Positions 7,982-16,796 of a stretch of DNA of 49,913 nt are shown here, in pieces (positions within the stretch are counted from its first letter, which is position 1; the number at the start of each line of letters is the position of its first letter). The translations under genes were made by a program, and so were the position numbers. Location of the stretch: positions 1-49,913 of the forward strand of contig JAEWPB010000014.1 of the NCBI GenBank assembly GCA_023399465.1. The letters run 5' to 3'. The notes below the pieces were generated by a model. It was not told the origin of the DNA and did not search any database. It saw nothing but the letters and a program-made list of their open reading frames with translations. The DNA comes from Pseudomonadota bacterium. GTDB lineage: Bacteria; Pseudomonadota; Alphaproteobacteria; Rhizobiales; Rhizobiaceae.

Positions 7982-8458
7982 ATGGCAATCTATCTAAAAT
8001 ACGAGGGTATCGACGGCGACGCCACCCATGAAAACCACAAGAAGTGGATCGATGTGAGCAGCCTGCAGTTTGGTCTGGGCCGCGGCATCTCCACTCCTGC
8101 CGGTTCTACGGCGAACCGCGAAGCCACCGAACCTTCGGTCAGCGAAATCACCATCACCAAGCAGATGGACGGTGCTTCGTCGAAGCTCTTCGTCGAATCG
8201 GCGACCGGCAACGTCGGCAAGAAGGTGCAGATTCACCTCGTCACCACCGGCAGCCCGGGCAATACCTACACCGAATACACTCTGACCAATGCCCTGATCT
8301 CGGGCTACAGCGTCAGCACCGGCGGCGACCGCCCGACCGAATCCGTTTCGATCAACTTCACCAAGATCGAATTCAAGTTCCTGCCCTACGACGACAAGAA
8401 CAAGGCCGGGACGCCCGTTACGGTCAGCTACGACCTGGCGACCGCGAAGAGCGGTTGA
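7982..8458 (+). CDS. hcp: Hcp, T6SS inner-tube protein
   Basis: A 158-aa Hcp-family protein beginning MAIYLKYEGIDGDATHENHKKW, with the family's 'FTKIEFKF' and 'PVTVSYDLATAKSG' C-terminal strands. Hcp hexamers stack into the tube that is propelled out of the cell with the VgrG-PAAR tip. The ATG at 7982 has GGAG at 7972-7975; an upstream in-frame ATG (MEIL) at 7970 overlaps the ribosome site and is unlikely to be used. The gene is flanked by hairpins on both sides, which fits the need for Hcp in large excess over ClpV and VgrG. No C-terminal effector extension is present. Confidence 0.96.
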   Translation: MAIYLKYEGIDGDATHENHKKWIDVSSLQFGLGRGISTPAGSTANREATEPSVSEITITKQMDGASSKLFVESATGNVGKKVQIHLVTTGSPGNTYTEYTLTNALISGYSVSTGGDRPTESVSINFTKIEFKFLPYDDKNKAGTPVTVSYDLATAKSG

Positions 8459-8473
8459 TCCGGGACTGAGTAT

Positions 8474-8498
8474 GGCGTCTGGCGCAAGGCCAGACGCC
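8474..8498 (+). other. Perfect 10-bp hairpin after hcp
   Basis: GGCGTCTGGC (8474-8483), loop GCAAG, GCCAGACGCC (8489-8498), 16 bp after the hcp stop and 20 bp before the vgrG start. No T-tract follows (CTTACGG), so partial termination or 3' protection of hcp mRNA is the more likely role. Confidence 0.65.
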
Positions 8499-8517
8499 CT
8501 TACGGAAAAGAATGCCC

Positions 8518-10611
8518 ATGGCGACTACACTGATTCAGGCGGAACGCTGGCTAACCCTGGATACCCCACTAGGCCCGGACGCGCTGGTTGCAACCGAAGT
8601 CAGGGGCATCGAAGGTGTGTCGCGGCTCTTCGAATTTACAGTGCACGCGCTCTCCGCACAGGAGGTCGTTGACCCCCAGGCTCTGCTCGGGCAGTCGGTG
8701 ACCCTGTCGATGGCAAGGCCGGGGGGCAAGCGTCGCCTCACCAACGGCATCGTCACGTCTTTCGCCGGAGGGCCGCTCAGTCGTAGCGGGTATCGCCTCT
8801 ATTCCCTGACGATCTCCCCGAGCCTATGGCTGCTCGACCGATCCTCCGACTACAAGACCTTCCAGCAGAAGACGGTGGTCAAAATCGTTGAGGAAATTCT
8901 CGGCGAATGGCGGATCAGTTTCGAGAAGAAGCTGCGCAAGACCTACGAGGAACGCGAATACTGCGTCCAGTTCGGCGAGACCGATCTGGCGTTTGTCGAG
9001 CGGATCCTGGCTGACGCCGGCATTTTCTATTACTTCACCCACTCGGACGGCAAGCATACCCTCGTTCTGACCGACAGCCCTTCCGGATATGCCGACTGCC
9101 TGCAGAAGGACGTGGCATATCGCCAGGACCAGCAGGAGGTCAGCGACAGCATCTACGCTCTTCACACGGGCGTCAGCCTCACCGATGCGGAATGGACCTT
9201 CGAGGAATATGATTTCGAAAAGGCCGGCCAGAAGGCAGAGGCCAAGCAGAAGACGGCGTTGAAGCCGGCGTCTGCCAAGACCTGGCAGCACTATCGCTAT
9301 CGCGCCGCCGCCAAGGGCGATGAGAAATTGAGCCATCTGGCGGGGGCAGCTGTTGATGGCGCGGATGCCGGCTTCGAGCGCGTGAGCGGTTCCGGCACCT
9401 GCGCCAGTTTTGTCCCTGGCCACCGTTTCAGCCTGACAGAGCACCCGGTCGGCGCGCTTGTCGGCAAGCAGTTCGTGGTGACCGAGGTCACGCACGAGGC
9501 GGTCGACCGGGCCCATTTCACCGCCTGGCCCGGCACCGAAGGCAAGCCTTACTATCGAAACAGTTTTTCCTGCGTGCCGTCGGCGCGAACGGCAAGTCCG
9601 GCGTCTCTTCCCAGAAAGCCGCGCGCATACGGTCCGCAGACCGCCGTGGTCGTCGGTCCGAAGGGCGAGGAAATCCACACCGACAAATACGGTCGCATCC
9701 GTGTCCAGTTCCATTGGGACCGTTACGGCAAGAATGACGATGCCAGTTCATGCTTCGTGCGCGTGGCGCAGAGCCTCGCGGGCAAGAACTGGGGCACCGT
9801 ATTCGTTCCGCGCATCGGCATGGAGGTCGTGGTTCAGTTCATCGATGGCGATCCGGATCGGCCGCTCGTCACCGGTGCGGTCTATAACAACGAAAACATG
9901 CCGCCCTGGGCATTGCCCGCCAATGCCACAAAAGGCGGCATCCTGACCCGCAGCAGCAAGGGCGGACAGGCATCGAATGCCAACGAACTGTCATTCGAGG
10001 ACAAGAAGGACGCCGAGAAGATCTTCTTCCATGCGGAGAAGGATTTCGTTCGCGAAGTCGAGAATGATGACACGCTCGATGTCGGTCATGACCAGAAACG
10101 GACGATCAAGAATGATCGCACGACGACGATCACCGAAGGCAACGATACCTATACGCTCGACAAGGGCAACCGCAGTGAAACGCTCAAGGCTGGCAACGAG
10201 ACACTCGACATCGACAAGGGCAATCGCACGGTAACGCTCGGCCAGGGCAATGACAGCCTGGCGCTGAAGGGGGGAGACCGTGCCGTCGACATCACCAGTG
10301 GAAACGACACCCTCAAGCTCGGTGGGGGCAATCGCACCACGACCCTTGCCTCCGGCGACGACACGTTGACGCTGAATGCCGGAAACCAGACGACCAAGGC
10401 CGCGGCCGGCAAGATCACCCTGGAGGCCTTGCAGGGGATCACCCTGAAATGCGGCAGCAACACCATCGAGGTGGCGCCGCAGGGGATCACGATCAATGGC
10501 CTCACCATCACCATCAAGGCCGACGCCAACGCCGACGTAAAGGCCCCTATCGTCAATGTTGCCGCCGACGGCATGGCGATCGTCAAGGGCGGCATCGTGA
10601 AGATCAACTAG
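8518..10611 (+). CDS. vgrG: VgrG, T6SS spike protein
   Basis: A 697-aa VgrG. The N-terminal ~370 residues are the gp27/gp5-like base (FEFTVHALS, YCVQFGETDLAFVERILADAGIFYYF). The OB-fold 'DKYGRIRVQFHWDRYGK' lies near residue 390, followed by 'GTVFVPRIGMEVVVQFIDGDPDRP'. Residues about 500-630 are a run of degenerate ~9-10 residue repeats (GNDTYTL, GNRSETL, GNETLDI, GNRTVTL, GNDSLAL...) predicted to build the triple-stranded beta-needle. The protein ends soon after, with no toxin domain. I chose the second ATG (8518), which is 7 bases after GGAAAAG; an ATG at 8512 is only one base after it. vgrG is followed 7 bp later by the DUF6931-like gene. Confidence 0.95.
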   Translation: MATTLIQAERWLTLDTPLGPDALVATEVRGIEGVSRLFEFTVHALSAQEVVDPQALLGQSVTLSMARPGGKRRLTNGIVTSFAGGPLSRSGYRLYSLTISPSLWLLDRSSDYKTFQQKTVVKIVEEILGEWRISFEKKLRKTYEEREYCVQFGETDLAFVERILADAGIFYYFTHSDGKHTLVLTDSPSGYADCLQKDVAYRQDQQEVSDSIYALHTGVSLTDAEWTFEEYDFEKAGQKAEAKQKTALKPASAKTWQHYRYRAAAKGDEKLSHLAGAAVDGADAGFERVSGSGTCASFVPGHRFSLTEHPVGALVGKQFVVTEVTHEAVDRAHFTAWPGTEGKPYYRNSFSCVPSARTASPASLPRKPRAYGPQTAVVVGPKGEEIHTDKYGRIRVQFHWDRYGKNDDASSCFVRVAQSLAGKNWGTVFVPRIGMEVVVQFIDGDPDRPLVTGAVYNNENMPPWALPANATKGGILTRSSKGGQASNANELSFEDKKDAEKIFFHAEKDFVREVENDDTLDVGHDQKRTIKNDRTTTITEGNDTYTLDKGNRSETLKAGNETLDIDKGNRTVTLGQGNDSLALKGGDRAVDITSGNDTLKLGGGNRTTTLASGDDTLTLNAGNQTTKAAAGKITLEALQGITLKCGSNTIEVAPQGITINGLTITIKADANADVKAPIVNVAADGMAIVKGGIVKIN

Positions 10612-10618
10612 GAGGCGG

Positions 10619-11233
10619 ATGGTGAAAGTTCAATTGGAACCCTTCGCGAAGGTTTCGTTCGCCACGGCCGGCGAGATTGCCCGTCTCGTGGACCTCTCCG
10701 CGGAGGCCAGGGCCTATCTGCTGCCGGAACTGTCGCCGCAGGGCTACCTCGACCTTCTGGTCCAGGCCGAACTGACCGGTGACGCCATACGTTTTCTGGC
10801 CTTTGCACTGCCGATACGCGAGGCGGTCTGGTGGGCGTGCGTTGCCGTGCACGGCACCGTCCAGTGGTCGGGCGAACTCGAGACGAAATGCGTCCAGCGC
10901 GCCGCCGCCTGGGTCTACGAGCCCGGAGAAGAACGTCGGCGGGCCTGCATGGAGGTTGCCGAGGCTGCGAAATTCGAGGGGGCAGCCGCCTATGTGGCGC
11001 TTTCGGTCTTCTGGTCGGGCGGCAGTCTGGCGCCGGAGGGACTGCCGGACGCGCTGCCCGATCCGCGGCTCGGACCGATCGGGGCCGCAGCGGCAATCCT
11101 GCTGGCCCTATCGGCCGGTGATCCCGCTGGTCTTCACAAACGCTTCACTGCCGTGATGCAGCGTGGTCTCGACATCGCGAACGGGGGAAATGGCTGGTTG
11201 AAGAACGATCCCCCTCTGATTCCTGCGGCCTGA
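10619..11233 (+). CDS. DUF6931-like T6SS-associated protein
   Basis: A 204-aa, Ala-rich, largely helical protein with no signal peptide. The central 'RFLAFALPIREAVWWACVA' and later 'VALSVFWSGGSLAPEGLP' blocks match what I recall of DUF6931, a family encoded next to vgrG in T6SS loci and lacking an assigned function. Its ribosome site GGAGG overlaps the region directly after the vgrG stop (10611), so it is cotranscribed and probably serves VgrG, for example as an adaptor or loading factor; that role is inference. A GTG directly after the ATG could also initiate. Confidence 0.72.
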   Translation: MVKVQLEPFAKVSFATAGEIARLVDLSAEARAYLLPELSPQGYLDLLVQAELTGDAIRFLAFALPIREAVWWACVAVHGTVQWSGELETKCVQRAAAWVYEPGEERRRACMEVAEAAKFEGAAAYVALSVFWSGGSLAPEGLPDALPDPRLGPIGAAAAILLALSAGDPAGLHKRFTAVMQRGLDIANGGNGWLKNDPPLIPAA

Positions 11234-11385
11234 GGTTGATTTTGTCTGCGGCTTCAATCTCGTTTAACGATTTGCCCCCTATAAGCCACGAGGATTTTTA
11301 AATCTCATGTTTCGGTGAGCGCGCGTTTCGCTCTCTGGTTTGATGGAGTTATACGAGCCCTTCGGGGCGGGAAGGAATTTGCCGC

Positions 11386-12534
11386 ATGGCGCTCCCGCAG
11401 GTCATTGACGTTGACAGCTTGCTGCAGCCGATTTCCGACGACGCTCCGTCGGGTACCGACCCGCGTTCGGACAGTTCCTCCAATTCGCTGTACTACAGGA
11501 CCAAGGATGCCCGGAATGCCGCGCGTTCGGCCGAGCGCGCGTCGGTGGACATTGGTGCGCCGCCGCCGGAAGAATGGCAGGTGGTCGGTCAGACCGCGAT
11601 GGAAATTCTGGAAAGCCACGCCAAGGATCTCGAGATCGCCGCCTGGCTCGCCGAGGCGATGCTGCGTATCGAGGGCTTTGCCGGTCTCCGGGATGCTCTC
11701 AACGTCATCACCGGCATCGTGCGCGACTACTGGGAAAGCTGCTTTCCCGAGCTGGACGAGGACGGCGTCGAGGGCAAGGTGACCGCCATTGCCGGGCTTA
11801 GCGGTTCGGGCGCCGTCGGAACCCTGATCCAGCCCGTTCGTCTGGTCGAGCTGACCCGTGGGTCGCAGGCCGACTATTCGCTGTGGAATTACGAGCAGGC
11901 GAGCGACCTCGAAAAAGTGACAGACCCCGATCGCAAGCAGGAGCGGATCGACAACGGCGCCATCGGCATGGAGCAGTTCATGCGCAGCGTTGCGGAAACG
12001 CCAGTCGCGCATTTCGCCGAGACCGTCGCCGTGGTCGAGGAAACGCTTGCCGCCCTTGCCGAGATGTCGGCCGCCTTCGATGCCGTTGCGGGCTATGACG
12101 CACCATCGACTGCGGCGCTGCGGGAATTGCTCGAGGAGATCCTTCGCGCCGTCCGCCATTTTGCCGCCGACAAGCTGGCCGCATCCGCTGCGGCTGTCGC
12201 GATCCAGGATGACGCCGTGGTCGAGACGGTCGCCACGGGCGAAGAGGCAGGCACGGGGACCGTCGTGCAGGTCGTGCGGCGTGTTGACGGCTACGCTTCG
12301 CGCGAGGAGGCGCTCGGCGAAATTGTCCGCATCGCCAACTATTTCCGCAAGACCGAGCCTCATTCGCCGCTGTCCTACACTTTGGAAGAAGCGGTTCGAC
12401 GCGCGCGCATGTCGCTGCCGGAGCTGCTCGCCGAACTGGCCGAGGATCCCGCGCATATCCAGCGCATCCTGCTCGCCGCGGGCATCAAGCCGGTCGAGCC
12501 TGCGGCCACCGAAACCGAGAGTAGCGGATGGTAG
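11386..12534 (+). CDS. tssA: TssA, T6SS baseplate/cap protein (short class)
   Basis: A 382-aa ImpA-family protein. The N-terminal ImpA_N domain (about 10-130) contains 'LLQPISDDAPSGTDPR', 'DWxVV-like EEWQVVGQTAMEIL' and 'KDLEIAAWLAEAMLR'. The C-terminus has 'SREEALGEIVRIANYFRKTEPHSP' and 'MSLPELLAEL', typical of TssA1-like proteins that coordinate sheath polymerisation and baseplate priming. The ATG at 11386 begins MALPQVIDVD. It follows a 152-bp gap after the DUF6931-like gene, so it may have its own promoter, though I see no convincing -35/-10 pair there. tssB starts 47 bp downstream. Confidence 0.93.
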   Translation: MALPQVIDVDSLLQPISDDAPSGTDPRSDSSSNSLYYRTKDARNAARSAERASVDIGAPPPEEWQVVGQTAMEILESHAKDLEIAAWLAEAMLRIEGFAGLRDALNVITGIVRDYWESCFPELDEDGVEGKVTAIAGLSGSGAVGTLIQPVRLVELTRGSQADYSLWNYEQASDLEKVTDPDRKQERIDNGAIGMEQFMRSVAETPVAHFAETVAVVEETLAALAEMSAAFDAVAGYDAPSTAALRELLEEILRAVRHFAADKLAASAAAVAIQDDAVVETVATGEEAGTGTVVQVVRRVDGYASREEALGEIVRIANYFRKTEPHSPLSYTLEEAVRRARMSLPELLAELAEDPAHIQRILLAAGIKPVEPAATETESSGW

Positions 12535-12581
12535 CCACCATTCGTCGAGTTTAGTCCAGCAACTTTAATTAGAGGATTGTC

Positions 12582-13091
12582 ATGGCAGAAAGCGTTCAAC
12601 AGAAGCTAAAGCGGGTGCGTGCGCCGCGCGTGCACATCACCTACGACGTGGAAACCGAGGGCGCGGAGGTCCGCAAGGAACTGCCGTTCGTTGTCGGCGT
12701 CCTTGGCGATTTCTCGGGCAAGCCCTACGAGCCGCAGAAGCCGCTGCGCGATCGCAAGTTCATCCAGATCGACCGTGACAATTTCGATGACGTCATGCAG
12801 CGCATGACACCTGGCGCCGAGTTCAAGGTCGAGAACACGCTGGCCGGCGACGGATCGGAAATGCAGGTCTCCCTGCGGTTCAAGTCGATGGACGACTTCG
12901 AGCCGGGCGCGATCGTCGAGCAGGTCGAGCCGCTGCGCAAGCTTTTGGCCGTACGCAACAAGCTGCGCGACCTGATGTCGAAGGCCGACCGCTCCGAAGA
13001 GCTGGAAAGCCTCCTCGAGGAGGTTCTGCAGAACACTGACAAGCTGGCGGCACTCGCCGGCGAACTGGGCTCGGAAAAGAAGGAGGACTGA
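12582..13091 (+). CDS. tssB: TssB, small sheath subunit
   Basis: A 169-aa protein of the TssB/VipA/ImpB family. It begins MAESVQQKLKRVRAPRVHI and carries the conserved 'LPFVVGVLGDFSG', 'RKFIQIDRDNFDDVM' and 'LRFKSMDDFEPGAI' blocks, ending in an acidic and basic tail. TssB and TssC together form the contractile sheath around Hcp. AGAGG (12572-12576) precedes the ATG. tssC starts 3 bp after the stop, giving tight co-translation. Length and motifs are standard. Confidence 0.96.
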   Translation: MAESVQQKLKRVRAPRVHITYDVETEGAEVRKELPFVVGVLGDFSGKPYEPQKPLRDRKFIQIDRDNFDDVMQRMTPGAEFKVENTLAGDGSEMQVSLRFKSMDDFEPGAIVEQVEPLRKLLAVRNKLRDLMSKADRSEELESLLEEVLQNTDKLAALAGELGSEKKED

Positions 13092-13094
13092 TCC

Positions 13095-14588
13095 ATGAGC
13101 GTTGAAGCATCGAAGCAAACCAGCGCCGCAGTCGCCGAGGAAACCGGTGGCCTGAGCCTTCTCGATCAGGCGATCAAGGTCACCAAGACGGCCGAGCCCG
13201 ATGAAGTGCAGGATCTCCTGCGCACGCTGACCTCGGAAGCCCTTGCTGGCACAGTGACGTTCAGCAAGAACCTGACGCAGACCTTCAATAAGGCGATTGC
13301 CGCGATCGACGAAAAGCTGTCGCAGCAGTTGACCGCCATTCTGCACAATGAGGAACTGCAGAAGCTCGAAGGTTCCTGGCGCGGCCTGAACTATCTGGTG
13401 AAGAACTCGGAGACGAGTTCCACGCTGAAGATCCGCGTGCTGAACCTGACCAAGAAGGAACTGCACAAGGACCTGACCAAGGCCGTCGAGTTCGACCAGA
13501 GCCAGACCTTCAAGAAGATGTATGAATCCGAATTCGGCACCGCGGGCGGCGAGCCCTACGGCGCGCTGATCGGCGACTACGAGTTCGGCAACGGTACCGA
13601 GGATCTCGAAGTCCTGCAGGGCATTTCCAATGTCGCGGCGGCTTCCTTTGCGCCGTTCATTTCCGCGGCCAGCCCGAAGATGTTCGGCCTCGACAGCTTC
13701 ACCGATCTGTCCAAGCCGCGTGATCTCGAAAAGATCTTCGAGAGCTCGGAATACATCAAGTGGCGCAGTTTCCGCGAAAGCGACGACAGCCGCTTTGTGA
13801 CCTTGACCATGCCACGGGTCCTCTCGCGCGTTCCCTACGGCGCGCAGGGCAAGCAGATCGAGGAGTTCAAGTTCGAGGAAGCTCCGATCGATGCCGATGG
13901 CAACACCAAGGCCATGAGCGCGGAAAGCTTCACCTGGATGAACGCCGCCTACGCCATGGGTGAGCGTCTGACCAGCGCCTTCGCCAAGTACGGCTGGTGC
14001 GTTGCCATCCGCGGCGCCGAAGGCGGCGGCAAGGTCGAGAACCTGCCGAGCTTCACCTTCACCAGTGATGATGGCGATGCCGACCAGCAGTGCCCGACCG
14101 AAATCGGCATCACCGACCGTCGTGAAGCGGAACTGTCCAAGCTCGGCTTCCTGCCGCTCTGCCACTACAAGAACACCGACTATGCCGTGTTCTTCGGTGC
14201 CCAGACGACGCAGAAGGCGAAGAAGTACGACAGCCCGGACGCGACCGCGAACGCCGCGATCTCCGCTCGCCTGCCTTACATCATGGCGACGTCGCGCTTC
14301 TCGCACTACCTCAAGGTCATGGGACGCGACAAGATCGGCTCGTTCATGGAAGCCAGCGACTGCGAAAAGTGGCTGAACGACTGGATCCGCAACTACGTCA
14401 ACGGCAACCAGGATGCGAGCGCCGAAATGAAGGCCCAGTATCCGCTCGCCGAGGCGAACGTAACGGTCAAGGAAGTCCCGGGTGCGCCGGGTGCCTACAA
14501 CGCGGTCGCCTATCTGCGCCCGTGGCTGCAGATGGAAGAGCTGACCACCTCCATGCGTCTCGTCGCCCGCATCCCGCAGATGGGCTGA
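13095..14588 (+). CDS. tssC: TssC, large sheath subunit
   Basis: A 497-aa TssC/VipB/ImpC protein with all standard blocks: 'LEGSWRGLNYLVKNSE', 'EFGTAGGEPYGALIGDYEF', 'FTDLSKPRDLEKIFES', 'FVTLTMPRVLSRVPYG' and the C-terminal 'SHYLKVMGRDKIGSF' and 'LRPWLQMEELTTSMRLV'. It is the main structural sheath subunit; its N-terminal arm is extracted by ClpV after contraction in the standard model. The ATG follows the tssB stop by 3 bp. A second TssC-like gene starts 7 bp after its stop. Confidence 0.96.
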   Translation: MSVEASKQTSAAVAEETGGLSLLDQAIKVTKTAEPDEVQDLLRTLTSEALAGTVTFSKNLTQTFNKAIAAIDEKLSQQLTAILHNEELQKLEGSWRGLNYLVKNSETSSTLKIRVLNLTKKELHKDLTKAVEFDQSQTFKKMYESEFGTAGGEPYGALIGDYEFGNGTEDLEVLQGISNVAAASFAPFISAASPKMFGLDSFTDLSKPRDLEKIFESSEYIKWRSFRESDDSRFVTLTMPRVLSRVPYGAQGKQIEEFKFEEAPIDADGNTKAMSAESFTWMNAAYAMGERLTSAFAKYGWCVAIRGAEGGGKVENLPSFTFTSDDGDADQQCPTEIGITDRREAELSKLGFLPLCHYKNTDYAVFFGAQTTQKAKKYDSPDATANAAISARLPYIMATSRFSHYLKVMGRDKIGSFMEASDCEKWLNDWIRNYVNGNQDASAEMKAQYPLAEANVTVKEVPGAPGAYNAVAYLRPWLQMEELTTSMRLVARIPQMG

Positions 14589-14595
14589 TGCAGCG

Positions 14596-16143
14596 ATGAA
14601 CGTAATCGACACCACCGCTGTGGAGAGCCACGATTCCCGCGGCGATGGTGTACCCACTGCATTGCGCCGGAATCTCGCCGGCGCAGTGCTCGGGAAAGAC
14701 GGCGAGGCGGGTTCCTCCGCGCTCGCCGCGTTCCTCGATGAGACCCATGGGGGAAAGCTCCTTGCCGGATGGTTCGGCAGGGACAAGCACGAGGTTCTCG
14801 CCGATCCCGATGTGTGCAAGGCGCTGCTTGCCCGTGACATCGCGATGATCGACAAGCTTCTCGGCGACCAGGTGGACGCCATTCTCCATCACCGCGACTT
14901 CAAGCAGCTGGAAGCCACCTGGCGCGGCGTCGAACTCGTCATCGACGAAGCCGGGGGGGACGACAAGGTAAGGGTACGCCTGCTCAACGCGACCTGGCAG
15001 GAACTCTCCCGGGATTTCGACAAGTCCGCCGAGTTCGACCAGAGCGCGCTTTTCGCCAAGGTTTACAATGACGAATACGGCATGCCGGGCGGTATGCCCT
15101 ACGGTCTGCTGATCTGCGACTATGCCGTGCGCCACCGGGCGACAGGCGCGCAGGCAATCCCGGTCGACGATGTCAACACGCTGCTGGGGGTCGCCCAGGT
15201 GGCAGCCGCAGCCTTTTCCCCTTGCGTGGTCGGCGCGGCGCCGGAACTGTTCGGCGTGCCGTCGTTCTCCGACCTTTCTCATGCCCAGCGGCTCGACACC
15301 GGTTTCCGCCTCGCCGAATACCAGCGCTGGCAAAAGCTGCGTGGCCGCGAGGAAAGCCGGTTCGTCGGGGTGGCCCTGCCGCGCATCCTGCTGCGCGACC
15401 GTTACCGCGACAGTTCGGCGCGCACCGATGGCTTTCCCTATGTCGAGGGCGGCATCGGGATCGATTCCTGGCTTTGGGGCAATGCGGCCTTTGCTTTCGG
15501 TGCCGTGGCGATCCGCGCCTTTCGCGACTATGGCTGGTTCGCAGACATTACCGGTGCGAGCGGAGCGGACGAGCGCGGCGGCATTTTCTCGGCGCTACCG
15601 ACACCACGCTTTTCCTCAGGCGAGGAGATCGCTTATCGTCGGCCTCTGGAGGTCGAACTGACCGACAAGAAGCAGAGAGCGCTCGAGCATCTCGGCTTCA
15701 TGTCCTTTAGCCCCTGCAATTTTGCCCGATCGATGGTGTTGCTCGGCGCCCGATCCCTGCATGCGGTCGGTGACGAGGGCGATGCGACCGAGCAGGCGAA
15801 CGCCCGCCTGTCCTCGATGCTGCAATACGTCATGTGCGTCAGCCGCTTCGCACACTACGTCAAGGTAATGGCGCGCGAACGCGTCGGCGCCTATACCCAG
15901 CCCGCCGAGCTCGAACGCTATCTCGATGGCTGGTTGCGCGACTATACGATCGGAAACACCGATGCCGGGCCGGAACTCAAGGCCCGCTACCCGCTGGCCG
16001 GAGCGCGGCTCGAAGTTCGCGACATTCCCGGCAAGCCCGGATCGATGAGCTGCCTGATGCATCTTCAGCCGCATTTCCATTTCGACCAGGTGGTTTCGAC
16101 ATTCCAACTGAAAACGGAGATTGCCTCCGTCACTGCGAAGTAG
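14596..16143 (+). CDS. Second TssC-like protein (ImpD/TssC40 type)
   Basis: A 515-aa paralogue of the preceding protein with the same block order: 'LEATWRGVELVIDEAG', 'EYGMPGGMPYGLLICDYA', 'FSDLSHAQRLD', 'FVGVALPRILLRDRYR', 'AHYVKVMARERVGAY' and 'MHLQPHFHFDQVVSTFQL'. Agrobacterium-type imp loci also carry two tssC genes, of which the second (TssC40) is a divergent copy whose deletion has been reported to be tolerated less strictly or to play an accessory role; I cannot tell which applies here. It begins 7 bp after tssC and ends 7 bp before tssE. Extra N-terminal ~40 residues precede the homologous region. The reading frame is intact. Confidence 0.9.
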   Translation: MNVIDTTAVESHDSRGDGVPTALRRNLAGAVLGKDGEAGSSALAAFLDETHGGKLLAGWFGRDKHEVLADPDVCKALLARDIAMIDKLLGDQVDAILHHRDFKQLEATWRGVELVIDEAGGDDKVRVRLLNATWQELSRDFDKSAEFDQSALFAKVYNDEYGMPGGMPYGLLICDYAVRHRATGAQAIPVDDVNTLLGVAQVAAAAFSPCVVGAAPELFGVPSFSDLSHAQRLDTGFRLAEYQRWQKLRGREESRFVGVALPRILLRDRYRDSSARTDGFPYVEGGIGIDSWLWGNAAFAFGAVAIRAFRDYGWFADITGASGADERGGIFSALPTPRFSSGEEIAYRRPLEVELTDKKQRALEHLGFMSFSPCNFARSMVLLGARSLHAVGDEGDATEQANARLSSMLQYVMCVSRFAHYVKVMARERVGAYTQPAELERYLDGWLRDYTIGNTDAGPELKARYPLAGARLEVRDIPGKPGSMSCLMHLQPHFHFDQVVSTFQLKTEIASVTAK

Positions 16144-16150
16144 GTGGTGG

Positions 16151-16639
16151 ATGGCCCGTACCGTCACCAAAACACCGCCGCGCCTGCCGCTCTTCGACCG
16201 GCTCCTCCAGGGTGACAGCATAGAGACCGACCGCAGCGTCGAGGCGGCGATGCGCGAGCTGCGCGATTCCGTGCGCCGCGATCTCGAGATCCTGTTCAAT
16301 ACCCGCCCCCGGCACTTGCCGCTCGACCCGGAGCTTGAAGAGCTGCAACGCTCTGTCCTCGCCTTCGGCCTGTCCGAGGTGCAGGGGCGACAGCTTTCGA
16401 CACCGGCGCAGCAGCAGCAGTTCCAGCGTCAGATCGAAACGATCATCAGGCATTTCGAGCCGCGCTTCCAGGATCTTGCCGTCGAGCTTGTGCCGGCTTC
16501 GGATCCACTTAGTCGCACGCTGCACCTGAGGATCCATGCGAGGCTGGAAGCCGATTCGATCAGTGAGCCGGTAACCTATGACACCGTGATCGATCCGATT
16601 TCGGGCAACCTGGCGCTTGCGACCCGATCCATGCCCTGA
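16151..16639 (+). CDS. tssE: TssE, T6SS baseplate gp25-like protein
   Basis: A 162-aa protein of the gp25/TssE family: 'LFDRLLQGD' near the N-terminus, 'SVRRDLEILFNTRPR' in the middle, and 'IIRHFEPRFQDLAVEL' with a C-terminal beta-strand region. TssE is the inner-baseplate protein from which sheath assembly nucleates. The ATG at 16151 follows the tssC2 stop by 7 bp with a GGTGG site; the same frame is open further upstream into tssC2 but without homology. tssF and tssG, which normally follow tssE, are absent here, so the operon ends or is rearranged at this point. Confidence 0.92.
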   Translation: MARTVTKTPPRLPLFDRLLQGDSIETDRSVEAAMRELRDSVRRDLEILFNTRPRHLPLDPELEELQRSVLAFGLSEVQGRQLSTPAQQQQFQRQIETIIRHFEPRFQDLAVELVPASDPLSRTLHLRIHARLEADSISEPVTYDTVIDPISGNLALATRSMP

Positions 16640-16796
16640 GCGGATGTCGCCACGTATCTTTTGCTACTGGACAGAAGGGGACGAAATCGAGAATAACAAC
16701 TCCCGGTAGATTTCTGTCATTTTGAGCCAAAGATTCGAGTCCGATGAGACAGGTGAAACCTGCGCTCGTCGTGTTTTCTGCAAGCGAGGTACTAGC

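Noticed and set aside
10080..10400. Repeats in vgrG as a possible CRISPR or satellite array
   Set aside because: The repeats are in frame, degenerate at DNA level and encode the beta-needle; there are no spacers.
12606..14882. 758-codon minus-strand frame opposite tssB and tssC
   Set aside because: It spans the clear coding frames of two sheath genes and has no family resemblance, so it is a codon-bias shadow.
14596..16143. Second tssC as a decaying duplicate
   Set aside because: The frame is complete, all family blocks are present and spacing to tssE is tight, so it is a functional paralogue rather than a pseudogene.
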